A model generated the notes under the pieces. That model was not told the origin of the DNA, made no database searches, and was given only the letters and a program-made list of their open reading frames with translations. DNA of 64,000 nt, from positions 1 through 64,000 of the forward strand of contig DUNQ01000029.1 of NCBI GenBank assembly GCA_012839325.1, read 5' to 3'. Made by a program: the position numbers and the translations under genes. This document shows positions 18,739 through 27,712 of the stretch, one piece after another (positions within the stretch are counted from its first letter, which is position 1; the number at the start of each line of letters is the position of its first letter). Source of the stretch: Candidatus Cloacimonadota bacterium. Lineage in GTDB: Bacteria; Cloacimonadota; Cloacimonadia; Cloacimonadales; Cloacimonadaceae.

Positions 18739-19779
18739 ATGCGCTATCTCTTTTACATTACAAAGCAATATACTCCTGCGGTGATACGTCCGCTTACTCG
18801 CTTGCTTAGCAGAGAGGGGCGGGATTGGGCGGTGCTTTGCTCTCCTGAAATGAAGTCGTTTGTGGAAGAAGAACTGCGTCCTCCCAAGTGCTTTCTCAGG
18901 CTGGATCAGGTGATAGACTATGCGCCTGATTTCGTGCTCACGCCGGAGAATCGTGTTCATCATAGATTGCCGGGTGTGAAGGTTCAGCTTTTCCACGGTT
19001 TGGGCGTGGAGAAAAAGTCTCACTTTGTTATACGGGGCTTCTTTGATGTTTATTTCACGTCAGGGCCTTATGTTACGCGTCGCTTTTTGAAGATGCAGAG
19101 AAGAAAGAAGTATTTTAAGGTCTTTGAAACCGGTTGGATCAAGATTGATGGCATCTTAGAAGGTGAGATTGAGGGGCTCAGGCAAAGGTTGAATATCCCG
19201 TCCGATAAGAATATCGTTCTCTATGCGCCCACTTTCAGCCGCAGCATGCAAAGCGCGTCGAAGCTCTCGCAGATTATTCCTAAGATCATGAAGGATGATG
19301 AGTATTGGCTTTTCAAGTTCCATCCCATTATGCCTAAAGAGCTTATACAGCCTTTCAAAGAGATGGATCCTACGCGGGCGCTGTATGTCACAGATGCGGA
19401 TATCACGCCCTATTTGCACTTGGCTGATGTCATGATTTCGGATACCTCTTCGGTGGTATATGAGTTTTATGCGCTAAACAAACCAGTTATCACTTTTCGC
19501 GGGATAAAGGGCATCAATCGAGCCATCGATGTGGAAGATGAAGCTGGGCTGAGAGAGGCTTTAGATTTGCTCCTAAAAGAGCCTCAAAGGCAGTTGGACG
19601 TGATTTCGGAGGTCATGGGGGAGATCAACCCCTATCTGGATGGAAGTATCGCGCGGCGCACTCTTGAGGCATTGGACGCTATCGATCCGGGTGAGTTTCC
19701 TCATAAAAGAAAGCCTAAGAACCTAATGCGGAAACGGAAGTTTGAAAAGCAAACAAAAAAGCTGGGAATTGATGGATAA
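18739..19779 (+). CDS. CDP-glycerol glycerophosphotransferase-family protein (TagF/TagB-like)
   Basis: This 346-residue GT-B-like protein has the CDP-glycerol transferase features LFHGLGVEKKS (substrate loop), VLYAPTFSRS, LFKFHPIMP and the C-terminal DTSSVVYEFYALNKPVITFRG signature. Known members add glycerol-phosphate units to teichoic acids or capsules. It follows tagD by 3 bp and precedes a second, diverged family member. The protein lacks the large N-terminal extension of TagF polymerases, so a primase- or single-addition role is possible. Its basic C-terminus (KRKPKNLMRKRKFEKQTKK) could contact membrane phospholipid. Confidence 0.85.
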   Translation: MRYLFYITKQYTPAVIRPLTRLLSREGRDWAVLCSPEMKSFVEEELRPPKCFLRLDQVIDYAPDFVLTPENRVHHRLPGVKVQLFHGLGVEKKSHFVIRGFFDVYFTSGPYVTRRFLKMQRRKKYFKVFETGWIKIDGILEGEIEGLRQRLNIPSDKNIVLYAPTFSRSMQSASKLSQIIPKIMKDDEYWLFKFHPIMPKELIQPFKEMDPTRALYVTDADITPYLHLADVMISDTSSVVYEFYALNKPVITFRGIKGINRAIDVEDEAGLREALDLLLKEPQRQLDVISEVMGEINPYLDGSIARRTLEALDAIDPGEFPHKRKPKNLMRKRKFEKQTKKLGIDG

Positions 19780-19800
19780 GAGGGTGAATTAGAGGTATAA

Positions 19801-20817
19801 ATGGTTTTATCACACTATCTTCTCAAGCCTTTCTATTCCACGATGTGGCGGCTGCTTAACGTCTTCAAAAAGCGCGAGGAGACGGTCTTTTATTGTCATA
19901 CTTTGGTGGATATGGAGAATTGGCTGCCCGTTCAGAAGCACCTCAAGCCCATTGAGATTGTCACCGATAAGAAAGCCGTTTATAAAGAGCTGAAAAACCA
20001 AGGGATTAAGGTCAGGCGCTTACCCGTCTTTCCCAAGGCGGCGATCATGTGTAGAGTTTCTGCTCATAAGTTCCCTTCCTCAAAGGTGATGAAGATAGGA
20101 CTAAAGCATGGTGTGCACTACTTTAAGCGCATCGGCTCCGCAAAGTATTACTCTCATTTTGCGCTTTATCTCTATGGTTCTGAAGATGACCTTGCCATTG
20201 CAAAGAAAGCGGGGGTGAAGTGCGGCAAAGTGGGTGGCTTCCCCAAACTCGATCCTTATCTGAATCAAGAACCGGAGGTGCGAGAGCCCGGGGCAAAGCC
20301 AAGAATCCTTTTTACAGCTACTTACGATAAAAGTGGCATGAGCGGAATTGAGTTTTGGGTTGATAGACTCGCCGAACTCACCGCCGATTACGAGATCTAC
20401 GTGAGCGTGCATCCATGGACTTCGCCTGAGTATATAAAGAAGCTGAAAGATACTCCCGGCATTACTTTCATCCAGGGGACACCTCTGCCATATATCCAAA
20501 AAGCTGATGTCTGCATAGTGGATACTTCCTCCATCACGGCGGAATGTTCTGCGATGGATAAGCCTATCATCTCTTGGAAGATCCCGCCTGCGCCGCGAAG
20601 TGTGCCCGAGATTCTTGCCCTCATTGCCGATATCAGCGTACAGATAGATACTTTTGATCAGCTTGTGCCGGCAATTCAGCGTTCTTTGGCGAATCCGGGT
20701 GAATACGCACATAAACGTGCCGAGGCAAATAAGATCTTCTTTGATGCGCTTGATGGCAAGGCGGGGGAGCGTTCTGCAAGCCTCATTACCGAGCTTTTAC
20801 CGGAGTTGATACCATGA
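19801..20817 (+). CDS. CDP-glycerol glycerophosphotransferase-like protein, second copy
   Basis: This 338-residue protein has the same fold and signature as the gene before it: GLKHGVHYFKR near residue 100, the ILFTATYDKS segment, SVHPWTSPE and the DTSSITAECSAMDKPIISW motif. It is clearly diverged, so the two probably do successive steps such as first unit and chain extension. A short 21-bp spacer separates it from the preceding gene and it overlaps the tatD-like gene by 4 bp, so the genes are translationally coupled. Acceptor and polymer length cannot be deduced. Confidence 0.8.
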   Translation: MVLSHYLLKPFYSTMWRLLNVFKKREETVFYCHTLVDMENWLPVQKHLKPIEIVTDKKAVYKELKNQGIKVRRLPVFPKAAIMCRVSAHKFPSSKVMKIGLKHGVHYFKRIGSAKYYSHFALYLYGSEDDLAIAKKAGVKCGKVGGFPKLDPYLNQEPEVREPGAKPRILFTATYDKSGMSGIEFWVDRLAELTADYEIYVSVHPWTSPEYIKKLKDTPGITFIQGTPLPYIQKADVCIVDTSSITAECSAMDKPIISWKIPPAPRSVPEILALIADISVQIDTFDQLVPAIQRSLANPGEYAHKRAEANKIFFDALDGKAGERSASLITELLPELIP

Positions 20818-21557
20818 TGCTTTGCGATGCTCATGCACACTTGGCAAATCTTTCTAAGAAGGTGGATATAGAGCCGCTCTTGGCTGCTGCAAATGATGCG
20901 GGAATCAAGGCTTGGCTCTCAAATGCACTTACTAAAGAAGAGCTTGCAGTCTATGAGAGGCTTGTCCGGCTTCCTGATTTTAACTTGCGCTATAGCGCCG
21001 GGATACATCCCTTTTGGCATGAGTGCGATCTGGAGCTTGAAGATATTACCTCTCTTGCTGATCAGCGAAAGATATGGGCGATCGGGGAGATAGGGCTGGA
21101 TAGAGCAAATAAGGATCACGCCGAGATGAGAGAGCTCTTCATAGAGCAGCTCAAGCTGGCAGTGGAATACTCCCTGCCCGTGGTTCTGCACATCGTGGGA
21201 CATCAGCAAGAAGCTTATAACATTCTGCGCGAATATCCGCTTAGATATCTCACGCACGGCTATGCGGGGCATGTAAATCCCATGCAAAACTTTCTTAAGT
21301 TCGATATGTTTTTCACTATCAGCCGGCGTATTATCAGGGAAGATAAGAGGGATCTCTTAAAGCTTATGCTAAACAGCGGGCGCTATCTTTTCGAGACGGA
21401 TATCACTGCGGAGTATGTAGTTGAGGGTGAAAAGAATCCCTTGCTCAGACTACTTGACTTAGTTGAACAGTGTTCGCATATCAGCGGCATCCCGATCAAT
21501 GAGCTCATCAGCGTGCAGGCAGAGAACTACGAGAAGCTGACAGGAGAGAGACTATGA
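20814..21557 (+). CDS. TatD-family metal-dependent hydrolase
   Basis: This 247-residue TIM-barrel hydrolase of the TatD family has metal ligands in order: CDAHAHL, IGEIGLDR, VLHIVGH, LTHGYAG and FETDI. The family includes 3'-to-5' DNA/RNA exonucleases and D-aminoacyl-tRNA deacylase-like enzymes. The usual HCRDA and HCFSG motifs are replaced by HIVGH and HGYAG, so it is a diverged member. The start overlaps the stop of the glycerophosphotransferase gene (ATGATG; a second ATG at 20817 is also possible), and its own stop overlaps the tcdA-like gene by 4 bp. Confidence 0.82.
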   Translation: MMLCDAHAHLANLSKKVDIEPLLAAANDAGIKAWLSNALTKEELAVYERLVRLPDFNLRYSAGIHPFWHECDLELEDITSLADQRKIWAIGEIGLDRANKDHAEMRELFIEQLKLAVEYSLPVVLHIVGHQQEAYNILREYPLRYLTHGYAGHVNPMQNFLKFDMFFTISRRIIREDKRDLLKLMLNSGRYLFETDITAEYVVEGEKNPLLRLLDLVEQCSHISGIPINELISVQAENYEKLTGERL

Positions 21558-22312
21558 CAGACTTTAGCCGCACAGAGCTACTCATAGGAGCGCAGGCTTT
21601 GGACATGCTCAAAGAAACCACGGTCTGCATCGCAGGCTTGGGCGGAGTGGGCTCCTATGCCGCAGAAGCGCTTGCTCGCGCGGGCATCGGACACTTTATC
21701 CTCATAGATTTCGATACAGTCGGCGCCAGCAATCTCAATAGACAGCTTTTGGCTACCCTTGACACCATAGGCAAGCACAAAACCACTCTCATGGAAGAGC
21801 GTATCGCCTCTATCAACAAAGAGGCAAGGGTAGAGTGTCACCGCGTATTCCTCGACGAGAACAACCGCAAAGAGCTTTGCTTTCCTGCCGATTATGTGAT
21901 AGATGCCATAGATAGCCTCGGCCCCAAGATCGGGCTTTTGGAGGATCTCGCGCGCAACAGACGCCGCTTCATCTCCATCATGGGCGCAGGAAACAGGCTG
22001 GACTCCACCAAGATACATCTGGATAAGATCAGCAAAAGCTATAACTGCCCTCTTGCGAGAAGGGTGCGTAAGTTCCTCCGCCGTCGCGGGATAAAGCTGG
22101 ACTTCCCCTGCATATACTCCAGCGAACTGCCCATGAAGACCTTGGGTGAAGTAGAAAGCGACAACGAGCTTACTCTTGAGCGAGGACGCAAGCGCCAGAC
22201 CATCGGCTCCATCAGTTATATGCCCTCGATAATGGGCATGATGGCGGCCTCCTGGGTGCTCCGAGATGTGATCTCAAAGAGCAAGAAAGAACAGACTGAA
22301 CAACAGGGATAA
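21554..22312 (+). CDS. tcdA: tRNA threonylcarbamoyladenosine dehydratase (TcdA/ThiF family)
   Basis: This 252-residue E1-like enzyme has the Rossmann ATP-binding motif GLGGVGSYAAEALARAG near residue 28, DFDTVGASNLNRQLLA, and the YVIDAIDSLGPK segment. The YxPSIMGMMAASWVL C-terminus is usual for TcdA. TcdA cyclises N6-threonylcarbamoyladenosine at position 37 of ANN-reading tRNAs to ct6A. The nearby queH gene is a second tRNA-modification gene. The start (ATGA) overlaps the TatD gene, which suggests one transcript from tagD to tcdA. A weak AGGGA / TCCCT stem spans the stop codon. Confidence 0.88.
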   Translation: MTDFSRTELLIGAQALDMLKETTVCIAGLGGVGSYAAEALARAGIGHFILIDFDTVGASNLNRQLLATLDTIGKHKTTLMEERIASINKEARVECHRVFLDENNRKELCFPADYVIDAIDSLGPKIGLLEDLARNRRRFISIMGAGNRLDSTKIHLDKISKSYNCPLARRVRKFLRRRGIKLDFPCIYSSELPMKTLGEVESDNELTLERGRKRQTIGSISYMPSIMGMMAASWVLRDVISKSKKEQTEQQG

Positions 22313-22460
22313 CGTCCCTCATAAATAGTAGATAAAAGCATGAAGTATAGATCTTTTACACTAAATAGTGAGCATCATTCGTTTTATTTATCGCTTGACA
22401 TAATACCACAATCAAGTCAGGCTGCACCAATATTTAGAATGTAAATTATAGGAGATAAAC

Positions 22461-23606
22461 ATGGATTACTTTTTGACTGAAGACCAGCTTGAGATGCAGG
22501 AAATAGCCCGCAGGATAGCCCAGGAAAGGATGAAACCTGTGTCAGAGCAATACGACAAGGACGGCACTTTCCCTTGGGACATAGTGGAAGTCATGCGTCA
22601 GAGCGACCTCTTTGCCATACTCGTGCCGGAAGAATATGACGGCATCAGCGGCATGGTGATGGATCTCGCAGTGGTCACCGAAGAGCTTTGCACGGTTGAT
22701 GCAGGCATCTCTCTTGCTTTTGGAGCCACCGGCTTGGGCATGTATCCCATCCTTCTTGCCGGCAGCGAAGAGCAGAAACAGAAATACCTTCCGCAGATTG
22801 CAGCCGGTGAACAACTTGCAGCCTTTGCACTCACCGAAGCCAATGCCGGAAGCGATGCCAGCGCAATAGAGACCACAGCCCGCAAAGACGGAGATCATTA
22901 CATCTTAAACGGCACCAAACAGTGGATCACAAACGGTGGCGAAGCAGGCATCTACACCGTATTTGCCATGACCGATCGTTCACGCGGCGCACGCGGAGCA
23001 TCCTGCTTTATAGTAGAGAAAGACACCCCCGGTTTCAGCTTCGGCAAAAAGGAAGACAAGATGGGAATACGCGCAAGCTCCACTCGTGAACTCATCTTTG
23101 AAGACTGCCGCATCCCGAAAGAGAACCTCGTGGGACGCGAAGGCACCGGCTTCATTACTGCAATGAAGGTCTTTGACAAATCTCGCCCCATGGTTGGCGC
23201 TCAAGCCATAGGCGTTGCCCGCGGAGCTTTTGAAGCCGCAGCTCGCTATTCCAAGGAAAGACGCCAGTTTGGCCAGCCCATCTCTAGTTTCCAAGCTGTG
23301 CAATTCATGCTCGCCGATATGGCAACCCAGATAGAGGCCGCCCGTGCGCTGGTATTTCAGACAGCACGCATGATTGACTCCGGCGCCAGACGCTATGCCA
23401 AAGAGAGCGCGATGTGCAAATACTTCGCCTCGGACGTCGCCATGAAAGTGACGGTCGATGCAGTTCAGATCCTCGGCGGATATGGCTATATGAAAGAGTA
23501 TCCCGTAGAGAAGATGATGCGCGACGCCAAGATTCTTCAGATATATGAAGGAACGAACCAAATCCAGCGCGGAATCGTAGCATCGAACCTGCTCAAAGAA
23601 TTCTAA
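22461..23606 (+). CDS. Acyl-CoA dehydrogenase (short-chain, Bcd-like)
   Basis: This 381-residue flavoprotein of standard family length oxidises acyl-CoA to enoyl-CoA or, in fermenters, reduces crotonyl-CoA. Motifs present are AFALTEANAGSDAS, the WITNGGEAG FAD/substrate segment, SKERRQFGQPI, QILGGYGYM, and the catalytic glutamate in IYEGTNQIQRG. An AGGAGA ribosome site lies 7 bp before the ATG. No etfAB genes are in the window, so its electron partner is encoded elsewhere. With Rnf and the acyl-CoA ligase nearby it fits fatty- or organic-acid metabolism. Chain-length preference is an inference. Confidence 0.93.
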   Translation: MDYFLTEDQLEMQEIARRIAQERMKPVSEQYDKDGTFPWDIVEVMRQSDLFAILVPEEYDGISGMVMDLAVVTEELCTVDAGISLAFGATGLGMYPILLAGSEEQKQKYLPQIAAGEQLAAFALTEANAGSDASAIETTARKDGDHYILNGTKQWITNGGEAGIYTVFAMTDRSRGARGASCFIVEKDTPGFSFGKKEDKMGIRASSTRELIFEDCRIPKENLVGREGTGFITAMKVFDKSRPMVGAQAIGVARGAFEAAARYSKERRQFGQPISSFQAVQFMLADMATQIEAARALVFQTARMIDSGARRYAKESAMCKYFASDVAMKVTVDAVQILGGYGYMKEYPVEKMMRDAKILQIYEGTNQIQRGIVASNLLKEF

Positions 23607-23634
23607 AGACTTACACTAAAAGAGTTCGATAGAC

Positions 23635-24195
23635 TTGGCAAAGATCCTCGTTCAAACCTGTTGCGCGCCCTGCCTCATCGCCCCATACAAGCGGTTGATA
23701 GAAGCAGGGCACGCCGTCTCTGCCTTTTGGTATAACCCCAATATCCACCCCCTGTTAGAGTATCAAAAGAGACGTGATACCCTGCGCGACTTTGCCTCTG
23801 ATGAAGGCTTTGAACTCATAGAAAGGGACGACTATGGTCTGCAAGAGTTCCTCAGCCACACCATGGACGACATTGAGGCAAGATGTGAATATTGCTATCG
23901 TAGCCGCCTTGAAGCAAGCGCAAAGCTCGCCAAAGAACGCGGATTTGATGCCTTCACCACCACGCTTTTGTATAGCCGCTATCAAAAGCACGAGCGCATC
24001 ATAGCGATAGCCCAAGAGATGTCTCGCCTGTATGAAATAGACTTTTTCTATGAAGACTGGCGCCCACTCTGGCAAGAGGGGATACGCCTCTCCAAAGAAG
24101 AAGGCATGTATAGACAACAATATTGCGGCTGCATATTTAGCGAAGAAGAGCGTTACCGTGAGCAAATACACAGAAACAGACCTAAGAAAAGTTAG
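23635..24195 (+). CDS. queH: Epoxyqueuosine reductase QueH
   Basis: This 186-residue QueH/DUF208 protein carries out the last step of queuosine synthesis in tRNA, reducing epoxyqueuosine. Cysteine pairs typical of the family are visible: TCCAPC near residue 9, RCEYCYRSR near residue 82 and QYCGC near residue 161, which bind an Fe-S cluster and a metal. The start is TTG, with only a weak upstream AAGAG. It lies 28 bp behind the acyl-CoA dehydrogenase gene, and its 3' end overlaps the next gene. No other queuosine gene is visible in the window. Confidence 0.9.
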   Translation: MAKILVQTCCAPCLIAPYKRLIEAGHAVSAFWYNPNIHPLLEYQKRRDTLRDFASDEGFELIERDDYGLQEFLSHTMDDIEARCEYCYRSRLEASAKLAKERGFDAFTTTLLYSRYQKHERIIAIAQEMSRLYEIDFFYEDWRPLWQEGIRLSKEEGMYRQQYCGCIFSEEERYREQIHRNRPKKS

Positions 24196-25090
24196 CACAT
24201 ACTCCATTCAAGATCGCCCCAGCATCGTGGATAAATCCCTTTTTGCCCAGAAAGGAGAGGTGGATACCGCCTCATTCCTGGATTGCCTACCCGAAATACT
24301 CAGTGCGAAAGACCTAAGAGAGCTCATCCCGCGCATAAGGGAAGCTAAAGCCAAAGAGAAAGGTATCATACTCGGCATGGGCGGGCACGTGATCAAATGC
24401 GGCTTAGCCCCTCTTTTCATAGAGATGATAGAGGCGGGCTATGTCTCTGCCATCGCCGTGAACGGCTCCGTTATCATACACGACTTCGAGATCGCCTTTT
24501 TCGGGCAAACCTCAGAGGATGTAGGCAGCGCCTTGGCAGACGGCTCTTTCGGTATGGCTGAAGAGACCTCAGAAATGCTGAACAGCTTCATCAAAAAGGG
24601 TAGAAACGAAGGCTTAGGCCTCGGCGAAGCAGTAGGCAAAGAAATACTCAGTCTTGCACCTAATAAAGAGCTTTCCCTGCTCGCAATGGCATATAAATAC
24701 GACATCCCCATCACGGTTCACGTAGCAATCGGAACGGATATCATACACCAAAGCCCTCATGCAGACGGCGCAGCGATAGGGGAGTGTTCTCACCGCGATT
24801 TCCGCATTCTTTGCCACCAGGTAAGTAAGATGAATGATGGCGGCGCATATCTCAATTTCGGCTCTGCTGTGGTCTTACCGGAGGTGTTCCTCAAAGCGCT
24901 CACCGTAGCCCGCAACATCTATGGCGAGGTAAAAGACTTCACCACCGCCGTCTTTGATATGAACCAACACTATCGCGCAAGAGTAAATGTGGTGCAAAGA
25001 CCCGTTCTCACCGGTGGCAAAGGCTATTATTTCATTGGGCAACACGAGATCCTCATCCCGCTTTTGATAAAAGCTCTTTTGTATTCCTAA
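24158..25090 (+). CDS. Deoxyhypusine-synthase-like conserved protein
   Basis: The frame opens at 24050 inside queH, but a GTG at 24158 gives a sensible start (VSKYTETDLRKVSTYSIQDR) with a 38-bp overlap. This makes ~310 residues. The glycine-rich ILGMGGHVIKCGLAPLF motif resembles the GGGVxKHH-type segment of deoxyhypusine synthase-like NAD-binding folds. HxDG (HADGAAIGECSHRD) and NFGSAVVLPEVFLKAL are also conspicuous. Bacteria have no eIF5A, so the substrate would differ; function is unknown. The overlap with queH suggests translational coupling. The assignment to this superfamily is from memory of motifs and should be treated as tentative. Confidence 0.6.
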   Translation: MSKYTETDLRKVSTYSIQDRPSIVDKSLFAQKGEVDTASFLDCLPEILSAKDLRELIPRIREAKAKEKGIILGMGGHVIKCGLAPLFIEMIEAGYVSAIAVNGSVIIHDFEIAFFGQTSEDVGSALADGSFGMAEETSEMLNSFIKKGRNEGLGLGEAVGKEILSLAPNKELSLLAMAYKYDIPITVHVAIGTDIIHQSPHADGAAIGECSHRDFRILCHQVSKMNDGGAYLNFGSAVVLPEVFLKALTVARNIYGEVKDFTTAVFDMNQHYRARVNVVQRPVLTGGKGYYFIGQHEILIPLLIKALLYS

Positions 25091-25287
25091 TCCCTTTTTA
25101 TGTGTGATGCTGTTTTACTCAAAAGATGAAATAATGGCAAGCTAACTAACGCCATGATAATAGCTAAGCGCATTCAGACATCACTACACTACAAGAAAAA
25201 ACTTGCCAAAGCAGACAGTCTAATAAACTTGGCAGAAATATATTTTAAGTGCTTCACACATTACTTTGAAAGCCCATAGGAGAGTCA

Positions 25288-26604
25288 ATGCGGTTAAAGA
25301 CCTTTCCCGGAGGATCACACCCTCCAGACCAAAAGCATTTTTCGAGCTCTGAGCCAATAACAGAGCTACCCTTGGCAGAAAAAGTGGTCATACATCTTTC
25401 ACAACACATCGGAGCCCCTTCCACTCCTTTTGTAAAGGTAGGGGATGAAGTAAAGAAAGGCGATCTCATTGCCGGAGCTGCCGGCTTTGTATCGCTGAAT
25501 CAGCATGCTTCAATCAGCGGCAAAATAAGCAAGATAGGCAAGTTTTTGCATCCCACAGGCATCATGAGCGAAGCCATAGAGATCACCTCAGACGGCAAGA
25601 ATGAGGCCATACAGCTCACCGATGATGAAGACTATCTCACCTTTGATCCCGTAATTCTCAGAGAGCGCATCGCCAAAGCCGGTATCTGCGGCATGGGCGG
25701 CGCCGGATTTCCCACCCATGTAAAGCTTTCACCTCCCAAAGAAAAGCCCATCGATACCGTGATTCTAAACGGTGTAGAATGCGAGCCTTATCTCACCTCA
25801 GACCACAGGCTTATGCTGGAAAAGGGTGAAGAGATAATAGCCGGCCTGAAAGTGATAATGAGGACGGTGGGAGCCAGCAAAGGCATAGTGGGCATTGAAG
25901 AGAACAAGCCCGATGCAATTGACGTAATGCAAAAGCATTGCACCAAAGAGAAAGACCTCAGCGTTATAGCTTTTCGCCTGCAATACCCCCAAGGCGCCGA
26001 AAAGCAGCTTATCTACGCCGCAACGAGACGCAAAGTTCCCGCAGGCGGCTTGCCCATGGAAGTAGGCGTTGTAGTGCAAAACGTAGGCACAGCTTATGCC
26101 ATCTATGAGGCCGTGAGATACCAGAAACCTTTGATAGACAGAGTGATCAGCGTCACCGGCTCCATGGTCAAGAGCCCCAAAAACCTAAGAGCACCCATAG
26201 GCACATCCTTCGCCGATCTCGTTGACTTTTGCGACGGACTAAAAGGCGAACTGGGCAAGGCCATCTCCGGCGGCCCCATGATGGGCTTCGCGATGCCCTC
26301 CCTGGAAGCATCCATGGGCAAAGGCAGCAGCGGACTGGTTCTTCTAAGCCCACAGGAAGCCCATAGCATAGAGGAACACACCTGCATCAGATGCGCGCGT
26401 TGCGTGGATGCTTGCCCCATGAATCTCATGCCACTCGGCATAGTAAACGCCGTTAAATATGACGATGCGAAGATGGCAATCCGCGCCGGACTGGGAGATT
26501 GCATCAAGTGCGGCAGCTGCGCTTTCGTATGCCCCGCCCACATCCGCCTCGTGCAATGGATAGACACCGGCAAGATCCGCTATGCAGCAGAACTGAGGAA
26601 TTAG
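25288..26604 (+). CDS. rnfC: Rnf complex subunit C
   Basis: This 438-residue peripheral subunit of the Rnf ferredoxin:NAD+ oxidoreductase is the site of NADH/FMN binding. Visible in order are an N-terminal GGSHPP motif and barrel-sandwich region, the GICGMGGAGFPTHVKL nucleotide-binding motif near residue 133, an SLBB-like segment, and two [4Fe-4S] clusters near the C-terminus (CIRCARCVDACP and CIKCGSCAFVCP). GGAGAG lies 6 bp before the ATG. It is first of six genes in the order C-D-G-E-A-B, with spacings of at most about 10 bp or 4-bp overlaps. No clear promoter could be read in the 197 bp upstream. Confidence 0.96.
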   Translation: MRLKTFPGGSHPPDQKHFSSSEPITELPLAEKVVIHLSQHIGAPSTPFVKVGDEVKKGDLIAGAAGFVSLNQHASISGKISKIGKFLHPTGIMSEAIEITSDGKNEAIQLTDDEDYLTFDPVILRERIAKAGICGMGGAGFPTHVKLSPPKEKPIDTVILNGVECEPYLTSDHRLMLEKGEEIIAGLKVIMRTVGASKGIVGIEENKPDAIDVMQKHCTKEKDLSVIAFRLQYPQGAEKQLIYAATRRKVPAGGLPMEVGVVVQNVGTAYAIYEAVRYQKPLIDRVISVTGSMVKSPKNLRAPIGTSFADLVDFCDGLKGELGKAISGGPMMGFAMPSLEASMGKGSSGLVLLSPQEAHSIEEHTCIRCARCVDACPMNLMPLGIVNAVKYDDAKMAIRAGLGDCIKCGSCAFVCPAHIRLVQWIDTGKIRYAAELRN

Positions 26605-26608
26605 TATT

Positions 26609-27712
26609 ATGGAAAATCAAAATAAACTTATAGTTTCATCTGCCCCGCATATTCATGAGGGCTCTACAGTTAAGAACGTAATGTGGAACGTAGTTTTGGC
26701 GCTTACGCCCGCACTTATCTTCTCCGTATATTTCTGGGGAATAAGGGCACTCATACTCTCTTTGACGGGAGCGATCACCGCCGTATTGGTAGAAGCGCTG
26801 ATCCAAAAACTACGCAAAGTTCCTATCACGGTGCACGATGGCTCGGCTTTTCTCACGGGACTGCTTCTCGCCTTCAATATACACGTGGGCGCGCCGCTTT
26901 GGCTTCCCATCATCGGCGCCATAGTCGCGATCACCATTGGGAAGCAGGTCTTTGGCGGCCTTGGCAACAATCCCGTAAACCCCGCATTGGTAGGCCGTGC
27001 CTTCCTCTTGGCAAGCTGGCCGACCCGCATGACCGCCGGCTGGGTAGCAGTGAAAGGTTACACCATGAGCGGGATAAACAATTTCAACACGATTGCTACA
27101 AACTTTGAGGGAACATCCCAAAAAGCCTATGATCTCATCACTTCGGCAACTCCCCTGAAAGTAGCCCAAACCCTGCGCGATACCACTTTCGTGAGCGAGA
27201 TCAACGCCGAGGCAGGCATAGACCTCGCCGGACGCATCTTCTCCGGCCTTACCGAGATGGAGACACTGAAGAACCTCTTTTGGGGAAACATCGGCGGCTG
27301 CATAGGCGAAGTCTCCGCTTTTGCCCTCCTTCTTGGCGCAGCTTACCTCTTATATAAGAACATCATAGAGTGGCGCATACCGCTATTTTATTTGGGCACG
27401 GTCTTCGTGCTCAGCTTCGCTTTTGGAAGCATTCCCGGCAGCGAGCCTTCCTTGATGTTGCCCTTCTTCCACATCTTTTCCGGCGGACTCTTACTCGGCG
27501 CATTCTTCATGGCGACAGACTATACAACCACCCCGGTGACGAAGAACGGAAGGATAATATTCGGCATCGGCTGCGGAGTTTTGACCATCATCATCCGCTT
27601 GGTAGGCGGCTATCCCGAAGGCGTGAGCTATAGCATCCTGCTCATGAACGTATTCACGCCGCTTATCGACATGATTACCATGCCAAAAGCTTTTGGGAAG
27701 GTGAAGAAATGA
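26609..27712 (+). CDS. rnfD: Rnf complex subunit D
   Basis: This 367-residue integral membrane subunit has about nine hydrophobic helices, for example NVVLALTPALIFSVYFWGI and GAFFMATDYTTTPV. A threonine in the ITSATPLKVAQ stretch corresponds to the S-x-A-T flavinylation site where FMN is covalently bound in RnfD/NqrB. The GGLGNNPVNPALVGRAFLLASWP segment is highly typical of the family. With E, A and G it forms the ion-translocating membrane part. It overlaps rnfG by 4 bp. Confidence 0.95.
   Translation: MENQNKLIVSSAPHIHEGSTVKNVMWNVVLALTPALIFSVYFWGIRALILSLTGAITAVLVEALIQKLRKVPITVHDGSAFLTGLLLAFNIHVGAPLWLPIIGAIVAITIGKQVFGGLGNNPVNPALVGRAFLLASWPTRMTAGWVAVKGYTMSGINNFNTIATNFEGTSQKAYDLITSATPLKVAQTLRDTTFVSEINAEAGIDLAGRIFSGLTEMETLKNLFWGNIGGCIGEVSAFALLLGAAYLLYKNIIEWRIPLFYLGTVFVLSFAFGSIPGSEPSLMLPFFHIFSGGLLLGAFFMATDYTTTPVTKNGRIIFGIGCGVLTIIIRLVGGYPEGVSYSILLMNVFTPLIDMITMPKAFGKVKK

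Noticed and set aside
18292-19023. 243-residue minus-strand frame across tRNA-Arg and tagD
   Set aside because: Spans the tRNA and tagD on the opposite strand; no family resemblance.
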